A stretch of 64,000 nucleotides of DNA from Clostridiales bacterium (GTDB lineage Bacteria > Bacillota > Clostridia > Oscillospirales > Oscillospiraceae). Each line of letters opens with the position of its first letter. The first letter of the stretch is position 1. The stretch lies in the NCBI GenBank assembly GCA_012719035.1, contig JAAYBD010000029.1, positions 41,940 through 105,939 on the forward strand, read 5' to 3'. Position numbers and translations under genes: made by a program. This document shows, piece after piece, positions 7,257 to 17,192 of this stretch. A model generated the notes under the pieces. That model saw nothing but the letters and a program-made list of their open reading frames with translations. It did not search any database and was not told the origin of the DNA.

Positions 7257-9899
7257 ATGGAAAAGTTTGGACTTAACGAACTGAGAGAAAAATTCCTTTC
7301 ATTCTTTGAGAGCAAGGAGCATATGCGCCTGCCCAGTTTTTCTCTGATACCGCAGAATGATGCATCACTGCTGCTCATAAACTCCGGCATGGCGCCGATG
7401 AAACCATGGTTTACGGGGGAGCAGGAGCCGCCCAGCCGCCGCGTCACCACCTGCCAGAAGTGCATACGTACGGGCGATATTGAAAATATCGGTCAAACTG
7501 CCCGCCACGGCACATATTTTGAAATGCTCGGGAACTTCTCTTTCGGCGATTACTTCAAAAAAGAAGCTATTGCGTGGAGCTGGGAGTTTCTCACTTCACC
7601 GAAATGGCTGGGAATGGACCCGGATAGACTGTATCCCTCCGTCTACGTTGAAGACGATGAGGCACTTGCAATCTGGCACGATGAAATCGGCATACCCGAG
7701 GAGCGCATAACGAAGCTGGGCAAGGAGGATAACTTCTGGGAACATGGTTCCGGTCCGTGCGGTCCCTGCTCAGAGATATATTATGACCGCGGCGAAAAAT
7801 ATGGCTGCGGCAAGCCCGACTGCAAGGTTGGCTGCGACTGTGACCGGTACATCGAGATATGGAACAACGTGTTCAGCCAGTTCAGCAATGACGGTGCGGG
7901 AAACTATACTGAACTTACACAGAAAAACATTGATACAGGCATGGGACTTGAGCGTCTTGCAGTTGTATGTCAGGACGTTGATTCACTGTTTGATGTCGAT
8001 ACGGTTATGAGCATCACAAATAAGGTGAGCGAAATAACAGGTGCGCGCTATGGTCAGTCGAAGAAGGTTGATACCTCACTTCGCGTCATTACCGACCATA
8101 TCAGAAGTGCGACCATGATGATTTGCGACGGTGTTCTGCCCTCTAACGAGGGACGCGGCTACGTTTTGCGCAGACTTCTGCGCCGCGCCGCACGCCATGG
8201 CAAGCTTCTTGGAGTGAATGATCCTTTCCTTTATGAGGTCTGCGCCACCGTTATCGAAGAGAATAAAATCGCCTATCCTGAACTTGTAAATAAGCAGGAC
8301 TACATTACACGCGTTATCAGGATAGAGGAAGAAAATTTTGCAAAGACCATAGATGCGGGTATGAAAATCGTATCCGAAATGCTTGAGGAACATAAGGAAA
8401 AAGGCGAAACGGTGTTCAGCGGAGCTGGAGCTTTCAAGCTTTATGACACCTATGGCTTCCCCGTAGACCTCACAGCCGAAATCGTGGAGGAACAGGGACT
8501 GCAAATCGACCGCAAGGTATTTAACGAGTGCATGCAGGAGCAAAGAGTCCGCGCAAGAGAGGCGAGAGCCGCCATGGGCGACCTTGCATGGGCGGGAATC
8601 GACCTTGGTCTTGACAACACACCAACGCAGTTTGTAGGCTATGACCGAACAGAGGACGAATGCAAGGTACTTGCAATCGTTGTCGGTGAGGAGATTTGCA
8701 CAAAAGCGAGTGAGGGAGACGAGGCTATCATCGTTCTCGACAAGACACCGTTTTATGCGGAAATGGGCGGTCAGACAGCCGATAACGGCTTCATAAAGAC
8801 GGAAATGGGCTCTTTTGAGGTCACAGATGTACAGAAAAACAAGGCCGGAAAATATATGCATCACGGTATTATGAAAAGCGGAGAAATCTCCGTTGGTGAT
8901 ACTGCAAACGCAAAAATCGACCTTGAGCGCCGCAAAGCAATTATGCGTGCGCACTCGGCGACCCATCTTCTGCATAAGGCACTGAAAAATGTTTTGGGAG
9001 ACCATGTAGAACAGGCGGGCTCGCTTGTTGAACCAGATAGACTGCGCTTTGACTTTACACACTTCAGCGCCATAAGTGAGGAAGAAATAAGGCTTATTGA
9101 AAAGCAGGTGAACAGCGCAATTCTTGAAGGCTATAGCATTGATATCAATGAAATGCCTATGGCAGAAGCTAAAAAGATAGGTGCTGCTGCCCTGTTCTCC
9201 GAGAAGTACGGGGATATTGTAAGGGTTGTAAACATGGGCGGATACTCTATCGAGCTTTGCGGAGGGACACACCTTGACAACACTGCTAAGGTCGGCCCGT
9301 TCCGCATAAGAAGCGAATTTTCCGTTGCTTCGGGCATAAGGCGTATAGAAGCCATGGTCGGCGAGGTGGTCATAGAGGAGATGCACAGAGGCTCCGAAAT
9401 CCTCCGCCGTATATCCGAAGCGCTGAAAACGAATCCCAACGACATCGAAGAAAAATTCGGTCAGCTTGTTCAAGATTTCAAGAACGCCCGAAAGCTGGTT
9501 GAAAAGCTTCAGGCACAGCAACTGAAAGTGGAAGCAGACAGGGTAATGTTCGGCGCAAAACCAGTCAAGGGACTGAAAATAATCACAGGAGTATTTCCGG
9601 ATCTTACAGCCGATGACCTTCGCCAAATGGGAGATATGCTTCGTGACCGCGATGAGAATGTTGTTGCAGTTCTGTCCTCGGTTGTCGGAGATAAGATAAG
9701 TCTGCTTGCCGTCTGCGGCAATGCCGCGATAAAGAAAGGCATCCGCGCGGGAGACATTATAAAGCATGTTACATCAATAACCGGCGGAAGCGGCGGAGGA
9801 AAACCTGAGCGTGCAATGGGCGGCGCTAAGGACGAGCTTATGCTTGATAACGCCCTTGCGACTATTGACAACTATGTTGACGAAAGAGCGAAAGAATAA
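7257..9899 (+). CDS. alaS: Alanyl-tRNA synthetase
   Basis: An 880-residue class II synthetase charging tRNA-Ala. Domain order: catalytic core (residues about 1-240, with LINSGMAPMKPWF and the FEMLGNFSFGDYFK motif), tRNA-recognition helical region, editing domain with the metal-binding HSATHLLH near residue 565 and ELCGGTHL near 667, then the DHHA1 C-terminal domain ending in GGSGGGKPERAMGG. Length is normal. An internal cysteine-rich insert (CGKPDCKVGCDCD) occurs in the catalytic domain, as in many clostridial AlaRS. Start ATG 7257 follows GGAGG with 11-12 base spacing. It is controlled by the upstream T-box. The 563-residue antisense ORF over this gene is a shadow. Confidence 0.98.
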   Translation: MEKFGLNELREKFLSFFESKEHMRLPSFSLIPQNDASLLLINSGMAPMKPWFTGEQEPPSRRVTTCQKCIRTGDIENIGQTARHGTYFEMLGNFSFGDYFKKEAIAWSWEFLTSPKWLGMDPDRLYPSVYVEDDEALAIWHDEIGIPEERITKLGKEDNFWEHGSGPCGPCSEIYYDRGEKYGCGKPDCKVGCDCDRYIEIWNNVFSQFSNDGAGNYTELTQKNIDTGMGLERLAVVCQDVDSLFDVDTVMSITNKVSEITGARYGQSKKVDTSLRVITDHIRSATMMICDGVLPSNEGRGYVLRRLLRRAARHGKLLGVNDPFLYEVCATVIEENKIAYPELVNKQDYITRVIRIEEENFAKTIDAGMKIVSEMLEEHKEKGETVFSGAGAFKLYDTYGFPVDLTAEIVEEQGLQIDRKVFNECMQEQRVRAREARAAMGDLAWAGIDLGLDNTPTQFVGYDRTEDECKVLAIVVGEEICTKASEGDEAIIVLDKTPFYAEMGGQTADNGFIKTEMGSFEVTDVQKNKAGKYMHHGIMKSGEISVGDTANAKIDLERRKAIMRAHSATHLLHKALKNVLGDHVEQAGSLVEPDRLRFDFTHFSAISEEEIRLIEKQVNSAILEGYSIDINEMPMAEAKKIGAAALFSEKYGDIVRVVNMGGYSIELCGGTHLDNTAKVGPFRIRSEFSVASGIRRIEAMVGEVVIEEMHRGSEILRRISEALKTNPNDIEEKFGQLVQDFKNARKLVEKLQAQQLKVEADRVMFGAKPVKGLKIITGVFPDLTADDLRQMGDMLRDRDENVVAVLSSVVGDKISLLAVCGNAAIKKGIRAGDIIKHVTSITGGSGGGKPERAMGGAKDELMLDNALATIDNYVDERAKE

Positions 9900-9955
9900 A
9901 AAAGGCAAATAAGCGGCGGACGCATTGAATTATCCTTACTGAAAGGAGAACTATT

Positions 9956-10297
9956 GTGGAAGATTGTATTTTTTGCAAAATAATTTCAGGGGATATCCCC
10001 TCTGATAAGATTTACGAGGACGATAAAGTAATAGCTTTCCGCGACATCCATCCTCAGGCTCCCGTACATTTCCTTGTTGTGCCGAAAACGCACGTCAAGT
10101 CGGCAGCTGAGATAACAGCCGAAAACTCGGACGAAGTTGCCCGGTGCTTTGAGGTAATCTCAAAGCTGGCAAAGCAGGAAAAGCTTGGCGATGGATTCCG
10201 TGTAATAAACAACTGCGGCGAGAACGCGGGGCAGACAGTTCCTCACATCCATTTTCATGTCCTTGCCGGTAGGGCTTTGGGCGGAACACTTGTGTAA
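9956..10297 (+). CDS. HIT-family nucleotide hydrolase (HinT-like)
   Basis: A 113-residue histidine-triad protein. The active-site HIHFHVLAG motif (HxHxHxx) is near the C-terminus and the family opening CIFCKIISG with its zinc-type cysteines is at the N-terminus. Family members hydrolyse purine nucleoside phosphoramidates such as AMP-lysine. Start is GTG 9956 behind AAAGGAGA; no better ATG exists. It sits 56 bases after alaS and is probably co-transcribed, followed by a terminator. Confidence 0.93.
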   Translation: MEDCIFCKIISGDIPSDKIYEDDKVIAFRDIHPQAPVHFLVVPKTHVKSAAEITAENSDEVARCFEVISKLAKQEKLGDGFRVINNCGENAGQTVPHIHFHVLAGRALGGTLV

Positions 10298-10345
10298 TCG
10301 TTTTAGACGCGATATAAATATTTTATAGATAAAAATCAGACGCCT

Positions 10346-10378
10346 GACGGCGGGCAGAAATGTCCGTCGTCTTTTTTT
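10346..10378 (+). terminator. Terminator after the alaS-HIT operon
   Basis: GACGGCGGGCA, GAAA loop and TGTCCGTCGTC form an imperfect stem followed by seven T residues. Confidence 0.85.
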
Positions 10379-10404
10379 AACTTTAGCTGAAATGGGGATA
10401 AGAT

Positions 10405-12702
10405 ATGCGAAAACTGGCGATAGCCTCCATCGCCTTTTCAGCGGCGGTGTATATGTCACATTATCTTGTGCCGCCCGAATTTTTGATGTTATTCGGTGCA
10501 GTATGTGCGGTGCTGTCACTTGCGGGGCTTTTTCTGAAAAGCAGTATTCGCAGGAGCTTTTTGCTTATAACAGTTGCCGCAGCACTCGGGTTTTCGATAA
10601 GCTTTATTTCTTATGTTAGTAAAACCCTGCCCGCACGTGATGTTTCCGATTCTGAGCAAAAAATCACAGCAAGGGTCACAGACTTTCCGTCGGAATCTGA
10701 GAAATATGCAAAGGTATCCATAAGGCTTACGGGAGATAATGTCCCAAATCTCAACGCTATGCTGTATTCCTTTGACAAAGATATTTTGGAGCTTTTGCCC
10801 GGGGATATCATAAACGCCGATGTTAAGCTAAAAACGGCTGATGAGCGTTACGGTGAGCCTTTCAGCAGAGACAATGCGCGAAATATCTATCTGCGCTGTT
10901 ATTTGAATGGCGGGATAGAGGTAATTGGAAAAAGCCCGCTTGCTTTCCTGTATTTTCCGAAATCAATAACAAAAAACATAAAGGAGAGCGCGGTTCGCGT
11001 ATTCCCTGAGGATTCGGCTCCGTTCATCATCGCGCTGCTGACCGGCGACAAAGAGCTTCTATACGCGGATGTTAAGCTCTATTCAGATATGGCGGCAACA
11101 GGAATTTTGCATGTTGTTGCCGTTTCGGGTATGCACGTGGCATTTCTCGTGGGATTTATTCAGATGCTTATCCGAAGAAAAAAGCTCGCCTCGATGATAG
11201 GCATACCGCTTGTGTGGCTTTTTGTTCCGATTACAGGAGCAACTCCCTCAGTGGTCAGAGCGGCATTTATGCAAAGCATGGTTCTTACAGCTCCCCTTTT
11301 TGGCAGAGAAAATGACGGTATTACCTCGCTTTCGGCGGTGCTTGCCGCGCTCCTGCTTATAAACCCAAATGCCTGCGCATCAGTCGGGCTTCAGCTTTCC
11401 TTTGCCGCAACAGCGGGCATTATATTGGCAACGCCGAAAATTAATAAGGCACTTTTATCCAGATTTAGCAAATTTGGCAGATCTTCGCGAAAAGGGAGCG
11501 GGATTCCCGGAAGAGTGGCGGATAAAGCCCTCAAGGGAGTCTGTGCGGCATTTTCCGCTACAATCGGCGCGCTTATCTTCTCCACGCCTGTATCGGTTTT
11601 ATATTTCGGATATGTCTCAGTCATCGGCATACTCGTGAATATCCTCATATTCTGGGCGATTTCGATTTGCTTCATATTTGGATATATAGCATGTTTTATT
11701 GGGCTTATATGGCTTCCAGCAGGAACTTTTATCGGCGCTTTGACAAGCGTATTCGTAAGGTATATTATTGCGGTAGTCGGGGCGGGTGCATCGGTACCTT
11801 ATGCGGCGGTATATACGGAAAGCAACGTATTCGGTTATTGGCTTGTCCTTGTGTATATTGTTTTTATCCTGTGCTATGCATTTAGACGGAAAGAAGGGTT
11901 TCGTGCTATAATTCCGGTTTGCATTGCAGTTTCCTCATTTTGCTGTGTTATAATTTTTACAGAGTATAGCGCAAAAAATGATACGGGAACTTTTATTGCC
12001 GCAGATGTCGGTCAGGGTCAGAGCCTGATATTTACTGTAGGAAATGCTACGGCGGTTATCGACTGCGGGGGAAAGAGTACGAACAATAATGCCGGCGATA
12101 CGGTTGCAAGCCTGCTTTTGGGAAGCGGACGGAAGACGGTGGATGTTCTGGCGCTTACGCACTTTGACGAAGATCATGTTAACGGTGCCGTTCGCCTCAT
12201 GGCACGTATGAATGTAAGGTGTCTTGTTGTACCTGACGGTTATTTTGACAGAGCCGCGAGGGAAGAAGTTCTTAGCGCTGCGGAAAAGTACGGAGTTCAG
12301 GTTTACATAATTCGGGAAGATGCTGTAATAACGGCAGGGGATCTGAAAATAAACGTCTATACCACAAAGGGGCGGGATGAATACGGTCTGATGTTTATGG
12401 CATGCCTTGGTGATTTTGAGGCGTTTATCAGCGGTGATGCGACTATTTCCGAGGAACAGCGGTTTTTGATAAATCATACTCTTCCCGATACTGAACTGTT
12501 TGTGGCTGGGCATCACGGCTCAAAATACTCAAGCTGCGATGAGCTTTTAAATGCTCTGAACGCTGAATATGTTATAGTTTCATGCGGATACAACAGCTAT
12601 GGGCATCCGACGGAGGAAGCGCTTAAAAGATTCAAAAATGCAGGGATGGAGATATATAGGACCGATCAAATGGGAACTATAAGTGTAAAAATAGGCGGCT
12701 GA
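10405..12702 (+). CDS. comEC: ComEC/Rec2 DNA-uptake channel protein
   Basis: A 765-residue inner-membrane protein of the competence DNA channel family. The N-terminus has hydrophobic segments and a small soluble domain; the central Competence domain (about 200-470) contains the LLTGDK and VSGMHVAFLVG motifs; the C-terminal third (from about 530) is a metallo-beta-lactamase-like domain with DVGQGQSLIF, THFDEDHVNG and GHHGSK. All three parts are present, so it looks intact. Start ATG 10405 has only a weak GGGGAT ribosome site. It is followed 11 bases later by holA, a common clostridial arrangement. No comEA or pilus genes are in the window, so natural competence is not implied. Confidence 0.93.
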   Translation: MRKLAIASIAFSAAVYMSHYLVPPEFLMLFGAVCAVLSLAGLFLKSSIRRSFLLITVAAALGFSISFISYVSKTLPARDVSDSEQKITARVTDFPSESEKYAKVSIRLTGDNVPNLNAMLYSFDKDILELLPGDIINADVKLKTADERYGEPFSRDNARNIYLRCYLNGGIEVIGKSPLAFLYFPKSITKNIKESAVRVFPEDSAPFIIALLTGDKELLYADVKLYSDMAATGILHVVAVSGMHVAFLVGFIQMLIRRKKLASMIGIPLVWLFVPITGATPSVVRAAFMQSMVLTAPLFGRENDGITSLSAVLAALLLINPNACASVGLQLSFAATAGIILATPKINKALLSRFSKFGRSSRKGSGIPGRVADKALKGVCAAFSATIGALIFSTPVSVLYFGYVSVIGILVNILIFWAISICFIFGYIACFIGLIWLPAGTFIGALTSVFVRYIIAVVGAGASVPYAAVYTESNVFGYWLVLVYIVFILCYAFRRKEGFRAIIPVCIAVSSFCCVIIFTEYSAKNDTGTFIAADVGQGQSLIFTVGNATAVIDCGGKSTNNNAGDTVASLLLGSGRKTVDVLALTHFDEDHVNGAVRLMARMNVRCLVVPDGYFDRAAREEVLSAAEKYGVQVYIIREDAVITAGDLKINVYTTKGRDEYGLMFMACLGDFEAFISGDATISEEQRFLINHTLPDTELFVAGHHGSKYSSCDELLNALNAEYVIVSCGYNSYGHPTEEALKRFKNAGMEIYRTDQMGTISVKIGG

Positions 12703-12713
12703 GGAGGGATAGC

Positions 12714-13757
12714 TTGGCGAAGAATGATAAACGCGAAAAAAAGACAGATTACGGTTCTGTTTTACGCGATCTGAAGGAAAATGGTCCGGGAAGGCTCTAT
12801 CTGCTTTGGGGAGCTGAGGATTACCTGCGCGAGAGCTATTTTGATGAAATAAAAAAGCTTTGCCTTGACGGAGGGGGGGCGGATTTCAACCACCATAGAC
12901 TAAGCGGAGCATCTTTGGATATGCAGAAGCTGAGCGAGTCTGTGGACACCATTCCCTTCATGGGTGAAAGAACGCTTGTTGAAGTGCGGGATTTTGATAT
13001 CAATTCGATAAAAGACGAACAGGTGGATAGGCTTAAAAACATAGTTTCCGATATTCCGGAATATTCAACGGTGGTTTTTCTTCTTCCCACGGGCTATGAG
13101 CCCGACGGGCGCCTTACGGCGATAAAGACGTTAAAAAAGCTTGGAAATGCGATAGAATTTACTACTCAGCCGCAGAGCCTTTTGATAAATTGGATAACGC
13201 GGCGCTTTGCCGCCTTGGGCAAGAGCATTGGCAAAGAAGGGTGCGAGAAGCTGATTTTTACTTCAGGTGAACTTATGACAAGACTTATACCGGAAATCGA
13301 AAAAATTGCCGCCTGTGCGAAGTCCGATGCGGTGACAGTCAAAGATATCGAGAAAGTTGCCCAGCGCATACCCGAGGCAAGCGTATTTGAGATGACCGAC
13401 CGCCTGGCGCAAAAAAATTTCAATGCCGCGGCGGAGCTTATGGCAGAGCTTTTGCAATCTGGCGAACATCCTATAAAAATTCTTGCTATGATAGGCTTCC
13501 AGATGCGCAGGCTCTTCACTGCGAAAGTGGCACTGGACAAAGGTTTGGGCAAGGATTTTGTAATGGAGGCCTGCGGAATAAATCATCCGTTTTTTGCTGA
13601 AAAACTCCTCAAGTCCGCTTCAGGCTTCTCATTAGATAAGCTGAAAACGGCGGTTGAATTATGCGCGGAAAGCGATTACCGAATGAAAAGCTCATCCGAG
13701 GACGATGGGGATATTCTGAAAGAGCTTTTACTTAGGATCGCTGTGGAGGAGACTTGA
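12714..13757 (+). CDS. holA: DNA polymerase III delta subunit
   Basis: A 347-residue clamp-loader subunit that opens the beta sliding clamp. The opening YLLWGAEDYLRESYF is typical of HolA, the degenerate AAA+ fold covers the first half, and the C-terminal collar region has the EHPIKILAMIGFQMRRLF segment. Start is TTG 12714 with a strong GAGGAGGG site 5-8 bases upstream; no in-frame ATG is better placed. Its stop overlaps the start of rnmV, implying coupling. Confidence 0.94.
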   Translation: MAKNDKREKKTDYGSVLRDLKENGPGRLYLLWGAEDYLRESYFDEIKKLCLDGGGADFNHHRLSGASLDMQKLSESVDTIPFMGERTLVEVRDFDINSIKDEQVDRLKNIVSDIPEYSTVVFLLPTGYEPDGRLTAIKTLKKLGNAIEFTTQPQSLLINWITRRFAALGKSIGKEGCEKLIFTSGELMTRLIPEIEKIAACAKSDAVTVKDIEKVAQRIPEASVFEMTDRLAQKNFNAAAELMAELLQSGEHPIKILAMIGFQMRRLFTAKVALDKGLGKDFVMEACGINHPFFAEKLLKSASGFSLDKLKTAVELCAESDYRMKSSSEDDGDILKELLLRIAVEET

Positions 13758-14341
13758 TGATAAAGGTAAATGAGGTCGTTGTCGTTGAGGGACGCTATGA
13801 CAAAAACACCCTCAGCCAGATTATCGACGGAACGATAATCGAGACCGAGGGTTTTGGGATATTTTCTGATAAGGAAAAGCTGGAGCTTTTGCGCAGGCTT
13901 GCCGAAAAAAGGGGGCTCATCATACTAACCGACAGTGATGGCGCGGGTTTTGTTATAAGAAATTACCTGAAAGGCTCTATAGACCCTAAATTCGTGAAAA
14001 ATGCCTATATACCTGACATTATGGGCAAGGAAAAAAGAAAATGCTCGCCCTCCAAAGAGGGAAAAATCGGCGTTGAGGGGATGAGTCGCGAGGTCATAAT
14101 ATCGGCTTTAACTAAGGCGGGCGTATCTTTCGTGGAAAATGGCAGTGAAAATCCGCGCGGCACAATAACTAAAGCCGATCTTTTTGAATTGGGACTCTCT
14201 GGCGGAGCAAAAAGCCGCGAAAAAAGGCAGAGACTGCTGAAAGAGCTTCATCTGCCGGAGAGGCTTTCTTCCAACGCCCTGCTTGACATTTTAAACGCGC
14301 TGATGTCAAAAGATGAGCTTTATAAGCTGCTTGGATCATGA
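13757..14341 (+). CDS. rnmV: Ribonuclease M5 (5S rRNA maturation)
   Basis: A 194-residue Toprim-domain nuclease that trims precursor 5S rRNA. The Toprim acidic motifs are VVVEGRYDK at the N-terminus and LTDSDGAG near residue 55, followed by YIPDIMGKEKRKCSPSKEGKIGVEG, a typical RNase M5 stretch. ATG 13757 is preferred to the in-frame TTG of the track since GGAGGAGA lies at proper spacing. The start overlaps the holA stop (TGATG). The usual partner ksgA is not downstream. Confidence 0.92.
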   Translation: MIKVNEVVVVEGRYDKNTLSQIIDGTIIETEGFGIFSDKEKLELLRRLAEKRGLIILTDSDGAGFVIRNYLKGSIDPKFVKNAYIPDIMGKEKRKCSPSKEGKIGVEGMSREVIISALTKAGVSFVENGSENPRGTITKADLFELGLSGGAKSREKRQRLLKELHLPERLSSNALLDILNALMSKDELYKLLGS

Positions 14342-14455
14342 AAGCGCCTGCACGCACAAAAATGAACATCACCTGCTGTTTTACCTATATATAGTGAGAA
14401 AACTGTTAATTATGTTTTTGACATACAAATAAATGTAGCGCTTGTGATGGAAATG

Positions 14456-14464
14456 TGATACAAT
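14456..14464 (+). promoter_or_regulatory. Possible extended -10 promoter of nrdR
   Basis: TGATACAAT matches the TGnTACAAT extended -10 pattern about 70 bases before nrdR. No good -35 hexamer is visible. Confidence 0.35.
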
Positions 14465-14535
14465 ACCGCAATAAAGATTATTACATAATGATAAATGCCT
14501 AAAAAAGCAAAAACTGAATTTGAGGGAGAACTGTC

Positions 14536-14997
14536 ATGAGATGTCCTTTTTGTGGTTATGCCGAAAGTAAAGTTATTGATTCGCGCCCGGCAGAGGAAGG
14601 TGCAACCATACGCCGCCGCAGGGAATGTCTTGCCTGCCAAAAAAGGTTTACTACCTATGAGATTATGGAGCGGCTTCCGCTTGTCGTTGTAAAGCGCGAC
14701 GGCAGTCGTCAGACTTTCGACAAAATCAAGGTTATGAACGGCATGCTTAGAGCTTGCGAAAAACGACCGGTCTCGATTCAGGCGCTTGAAAAAATAGCGG
14801 ACGATATCGAGCAGGAACTTCAAAACTCGCTTGAGCGCGAGGTGACCACTACCGAAATAGGTGAAATGGTCATGCAAAAACTTAAAGATGTCGATGAAGT
14901 TGCCTATGTGCGTTTTGCGTCTGTTTACCGCCAATTTAAGGACGTAAACACCTTTTTCGAGGAATTATCAAAGCTTATCGACGGTAAAAAAGTTTAA
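14536..14997 (+). CDS. nrdR: Transcriptional repressor NrdR
   Basis: A 153-residue regulator of ribonucleotide reductase genes. The N-terminal zinc ribbon has MRCPFCGY and ECLACQKRF pairs with the intervening [16 protein letters not shown]-contact stretch; the ATP-cone nucleotide-sensing domain follows from [13 protein letters not shown]. Length and motifs are fully standard. No nrd gene is in the window. Its stop codon overlaps the stop of the convergent DUF4363 gene by 4 bases, leaving no intergenic terminator. Confidence 0.96.
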   Translation: MRCPFCGYAESKVIDSRPAEEGATIRRRRECLACQKRFTTYEIMERLPLVVVKRDGSRQTFDKIKVMNGMLRACEKRPVSIQALEKIADDIEQELQNSLEREVTTTEIGEMVMQKLKDVDEVAYVRFASVYRQFKDVNTFFEELSKLIDGKKV

Positions 14998-15371
14998 AGA
15001 ATCGAGCCTATCGTTATACGCTCCATTGCGGATATGCTGCGAAGCTGCTCTTTAAGCCTTCTGTATGCAGCTTCCGGCACTTCTTCCTCGCTTTGCAGTT
15101 TCGACAGGAGCTCGTAGTATGCGTCCGTAACGAGATCGACCTCGCTGTGGCGCAGCATTATATGAGTGTATGGCTCCCAGCTGAGCCAATTGTCCAAAGA
15201 CTCTTTAACGAGCGATATCGCAGCATCAGCGTCACCGTTAATGAAGAGCTTTTCGGCGGCTTCTACGTCGTTGGTAAGCATATCGGTTCTGCTTTCAACA
15301 TATCGAATGTTTACCAGAGAAAGTGCAAAAATTATGAGAATCAGCGATACGGCAACAAGTTCGCGCTTCAT
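14994..15371 (-). CDS. DUF4363-like membrane-anchored protein
   Basis: A 125-residue protein with one N-terminal membrane helix ([17 protein letters not shown]) and a helical extracytoplasmic part rich in E and L. It resembles DUF4363 proteins, which in Clostridia commonly sit next to DUF421 genes. Function is unknown. Its start overlaps the stop of the DUF421 gene by 4 bases (ATGA), so they form a two-gene operon and probably a membrane complex (inference). Confidence 0.75.
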   Translation of the reverse strand: MKRELVAVSLILIIFALSLVNIRYVESRTDMLTNDVEAAEKLFINGDADAAISLVKESLDNWLSWEPYTHIMLRHSEVDLVTDAYYELLSKLQSEEEVPEAAYRRLKEQLRSISAMERITIGSIL

Positions 15372-16048
15372 TTTTTATCCTCCGATTTTGCAAAGTAAAT
15401 CTGTCCGGCTTCGTTCACCGACATTAAATATACGTCCTTTGGGCTTTTTACCTTACGTGCGGTAAGCTCTTTCTGAAGCCATTTCTCATCCTTTTCTATA
15501 AGACTGAGATTCTTTTTCATAATTTGCCCGTTATTTATGACTATAACGGGATAGCCGCTGTCGCTGGTTTCAAGCTGCAGCTGACCTGCGGTTACTGGGC
15601 GTTCCGAAGGAAAAAGGACTATATTAAGATTTCCGTCCGTTTCAAGAATGGCATACTTTATTTTGCTTATATCCAGAACACTTTGATTGCGAAGTTCCTC
15701 CGCAAGCTCGTCCGGTGTGAAACGGTTTTTCTTCATCTGCTCTTGGTTTATTACGCCGTCTATTATCAAAAAACTTGGTTTTCCGCACAAAAGCTCTTTT
15801 GCGCGGGTGCTTTTTACCATAATTCCTGAAATAATAAGTTCGCAGCACAGCAGGATGATTATCGGCAGGACCCCGTTCATCAGAGGTATGCCGATATCTT
15901 GGAGCGGATGCGCCGCAATGTCTGAAATTAAGACTGTTATTACAAGTTCGGAAAGCTCCAATTCACCAAGCTGCCGCTTTCCCATCAAACGCATTGCGGT
16001 AAGAAGCGCAAGAAAAATAATAATGGTTCTCAAGAAGATAATTGCCAA
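15368..16048 (-). CDS. DUF421 (YetF-like) membrane protein
   Basis: A 226-residue protein with three N-terminal membrane helices, opening with AIIFLRTIIIFLALLTAMRLMGKRQLGEL, the DUF421 signature, and soluble C-terminal domains. In Bacillus, relatives such as YetF and the SpoVA-linked proteins are membrane or spore-membrane components of unclear function. I prefer TTG 16048, which follows GGGGGTG and puts the start at the family's usual FLRT opening; GTG 16057 or ATG 16084 are alternatives. The much longer track ORF to 16636 runs antisense through dapF and is not real. Confidence 0.85.
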   Translation of the reverse strand: MAIIFLRTIIIFLALLTAMRLMGKRQLGELELSELVITVLISDIAAHPLQDIGIPLMNGVLPIIILLCCELIISGIMVKSTRAKELLCGKPSFLIIDGVINQEQMKKNRFTPDELAEELRNQSVLDISKIKYAILETDGNLNIVLFPSERPVTAGQLQLETSDSGYPVIVINNGQIMKKNLSLIEKDEKWLQKELTARKVKSPKDVYLMSVNEAGQIYFAKSEDKK

Positions 16049-16252
16049 TTTCAGCACCCCCTGAGTATTAGATTGACCAATCATATGCAAATTATGAAAG
16101 TATATTTTATTTTGGGTTTTGCCAGGCGGAAAAGAAGAAAAAGGGAGAGCGGATGCATCGATTTTATGCATATCAACGGCACAGTTCTTTAGGATGATAT
16201 TATGCGCTGATGCAGAGTGGCATATAGCAGTTTTACATTTAGGAGGTGTTCT

Positions 16253-17086
16253 ATGAAATTTACAAAAATGCAGGGCTGCGGAAATGACTATGTATATGTA
16301 AACTGTTTTGAGGAAGCGGTTGCTGACAGACCGAAGCTTGCGCGATTTGTAACAAACCGTAATTTCGGCATTGGAAGCGACGGGCTTATTTGCATTTGCC
16401 CTTCCGATGTTGCCGATTTTAAAATGGATATGTACAACATAGACGGAAGCTCCTCCCAGATGTGCGGGAACGGCATCCGCTGTGTGGGCAAATATGTCTA
16501 TGATAAGGGCATGACAGAGAGTACAAGGATTACTGTCGAGTCCGGAGGCAGTGTCAGGACGCTTGACTTGAATGTGGAGGACGGCAAGGTTAAGACCGTC
16601 CGCGTAGATATGGGTTCGCCGGAACTGCGCCCCCAATATATCCCCTTGGCAGAGCGTGGGCGAAATTTCATAAATCGCCCCGTTATAGTAGGCGATGAGG
16701 AGTATTTTTTAACAGCACTTTCTGTGGGCAATCCTCATGCGGTAGTTTTTGTGTCCGATGTGGAAGAGATAGACATTGGAGTGATCGGACCGAAGTTTGA
16801 AAAGCATCCCTTGTTTCCCGAGCGGGTAAATACGGAGTTTGTGCAGATTATAGACGAAAACACCCTTAAAATGCGGGTTTGGGAGCGCGGCTGCGGTGAA
16901 ACACTCGCCTGCGGCACAGGTGCTACCGCGTCTTTGGTTGCAGCGGCTCTTTGCGGTCACACAGGAAACAGCGCGACAGTCCGTCTTTTGGGCGGGGAAC
17001 TTTTCATAGAGTGGAACAGGGAAAGCAATAAGCTTTATATGACAGGACCTGCCGTTACGGTCTTTGACGGTGAGCTTTATATATAG
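16253..17086 (+). CDS. dapF: Diaminopimelate epimerase
   Basis: A 277-residue cofactor-independent epimerase converting LL- to meso-diaminopimelate for lysine and peptidoglycan synthesis. The two catalytic cysteine motifs are visible: MCGNGIRC in the N-terminal half and ACGTGATAS in the C-terminal half. Start ATG 16253 has an excellent AGGAGGTG site; the track's earlier start adds 12 non-homologous residues. It is followed by dapL, the aminotransferase making its LL-DAP substrate, so this pair completes the aminotransferase variant of the DAP pathway. Confidence 0.97.
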   Translation: MKFTKMQGCGNDYVYVNCFEEAVADRPKLARFVTNRNFGIGSDGLICICPSDVADFKMDMYNIDGSSSQMCGNGIRCVGKYVYDKGMTESTRITVESGGSVRTLDLNVEDGKVKTVRVDMGSPELRPQYIPLAERGRNFINRPVIVGDEEYFLTALSVGNPHAVVFVSDVEEIDIGVIGPKFEKHPLFPERVNTEFVQIIDENTLKMRVWERGCGETLACGTGATASLVAAALCGHTGNSATVRLLGGELFIEWNRESNKLYMTGPAVTVFDGELYI

Positions 17087-17192
17087 ATTTGCATGTGCGA
17101 CAAGCAATTTCGGCGGCAGGATTTGCTGAAATGCTGTCCTTTTATAAATACCCACGATTAATATGAACTAAATAATCTCAAGGAGAACAACA

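Noticed and set aside
8076-9767. 563-residue ORF antisense to alaS
   Set aside because: It lies wholly over a clearly real gene, has no ribosome site or recognisable family motif, and its Cys/Phe/Leu-rich composition is that of a shadow frame.
15368-16636. Single 422-residue protein containing DUF421
   Set aside because: The N-terminal 190 residues are antisense to dapF; the DUF421 family opening begins near 16048.
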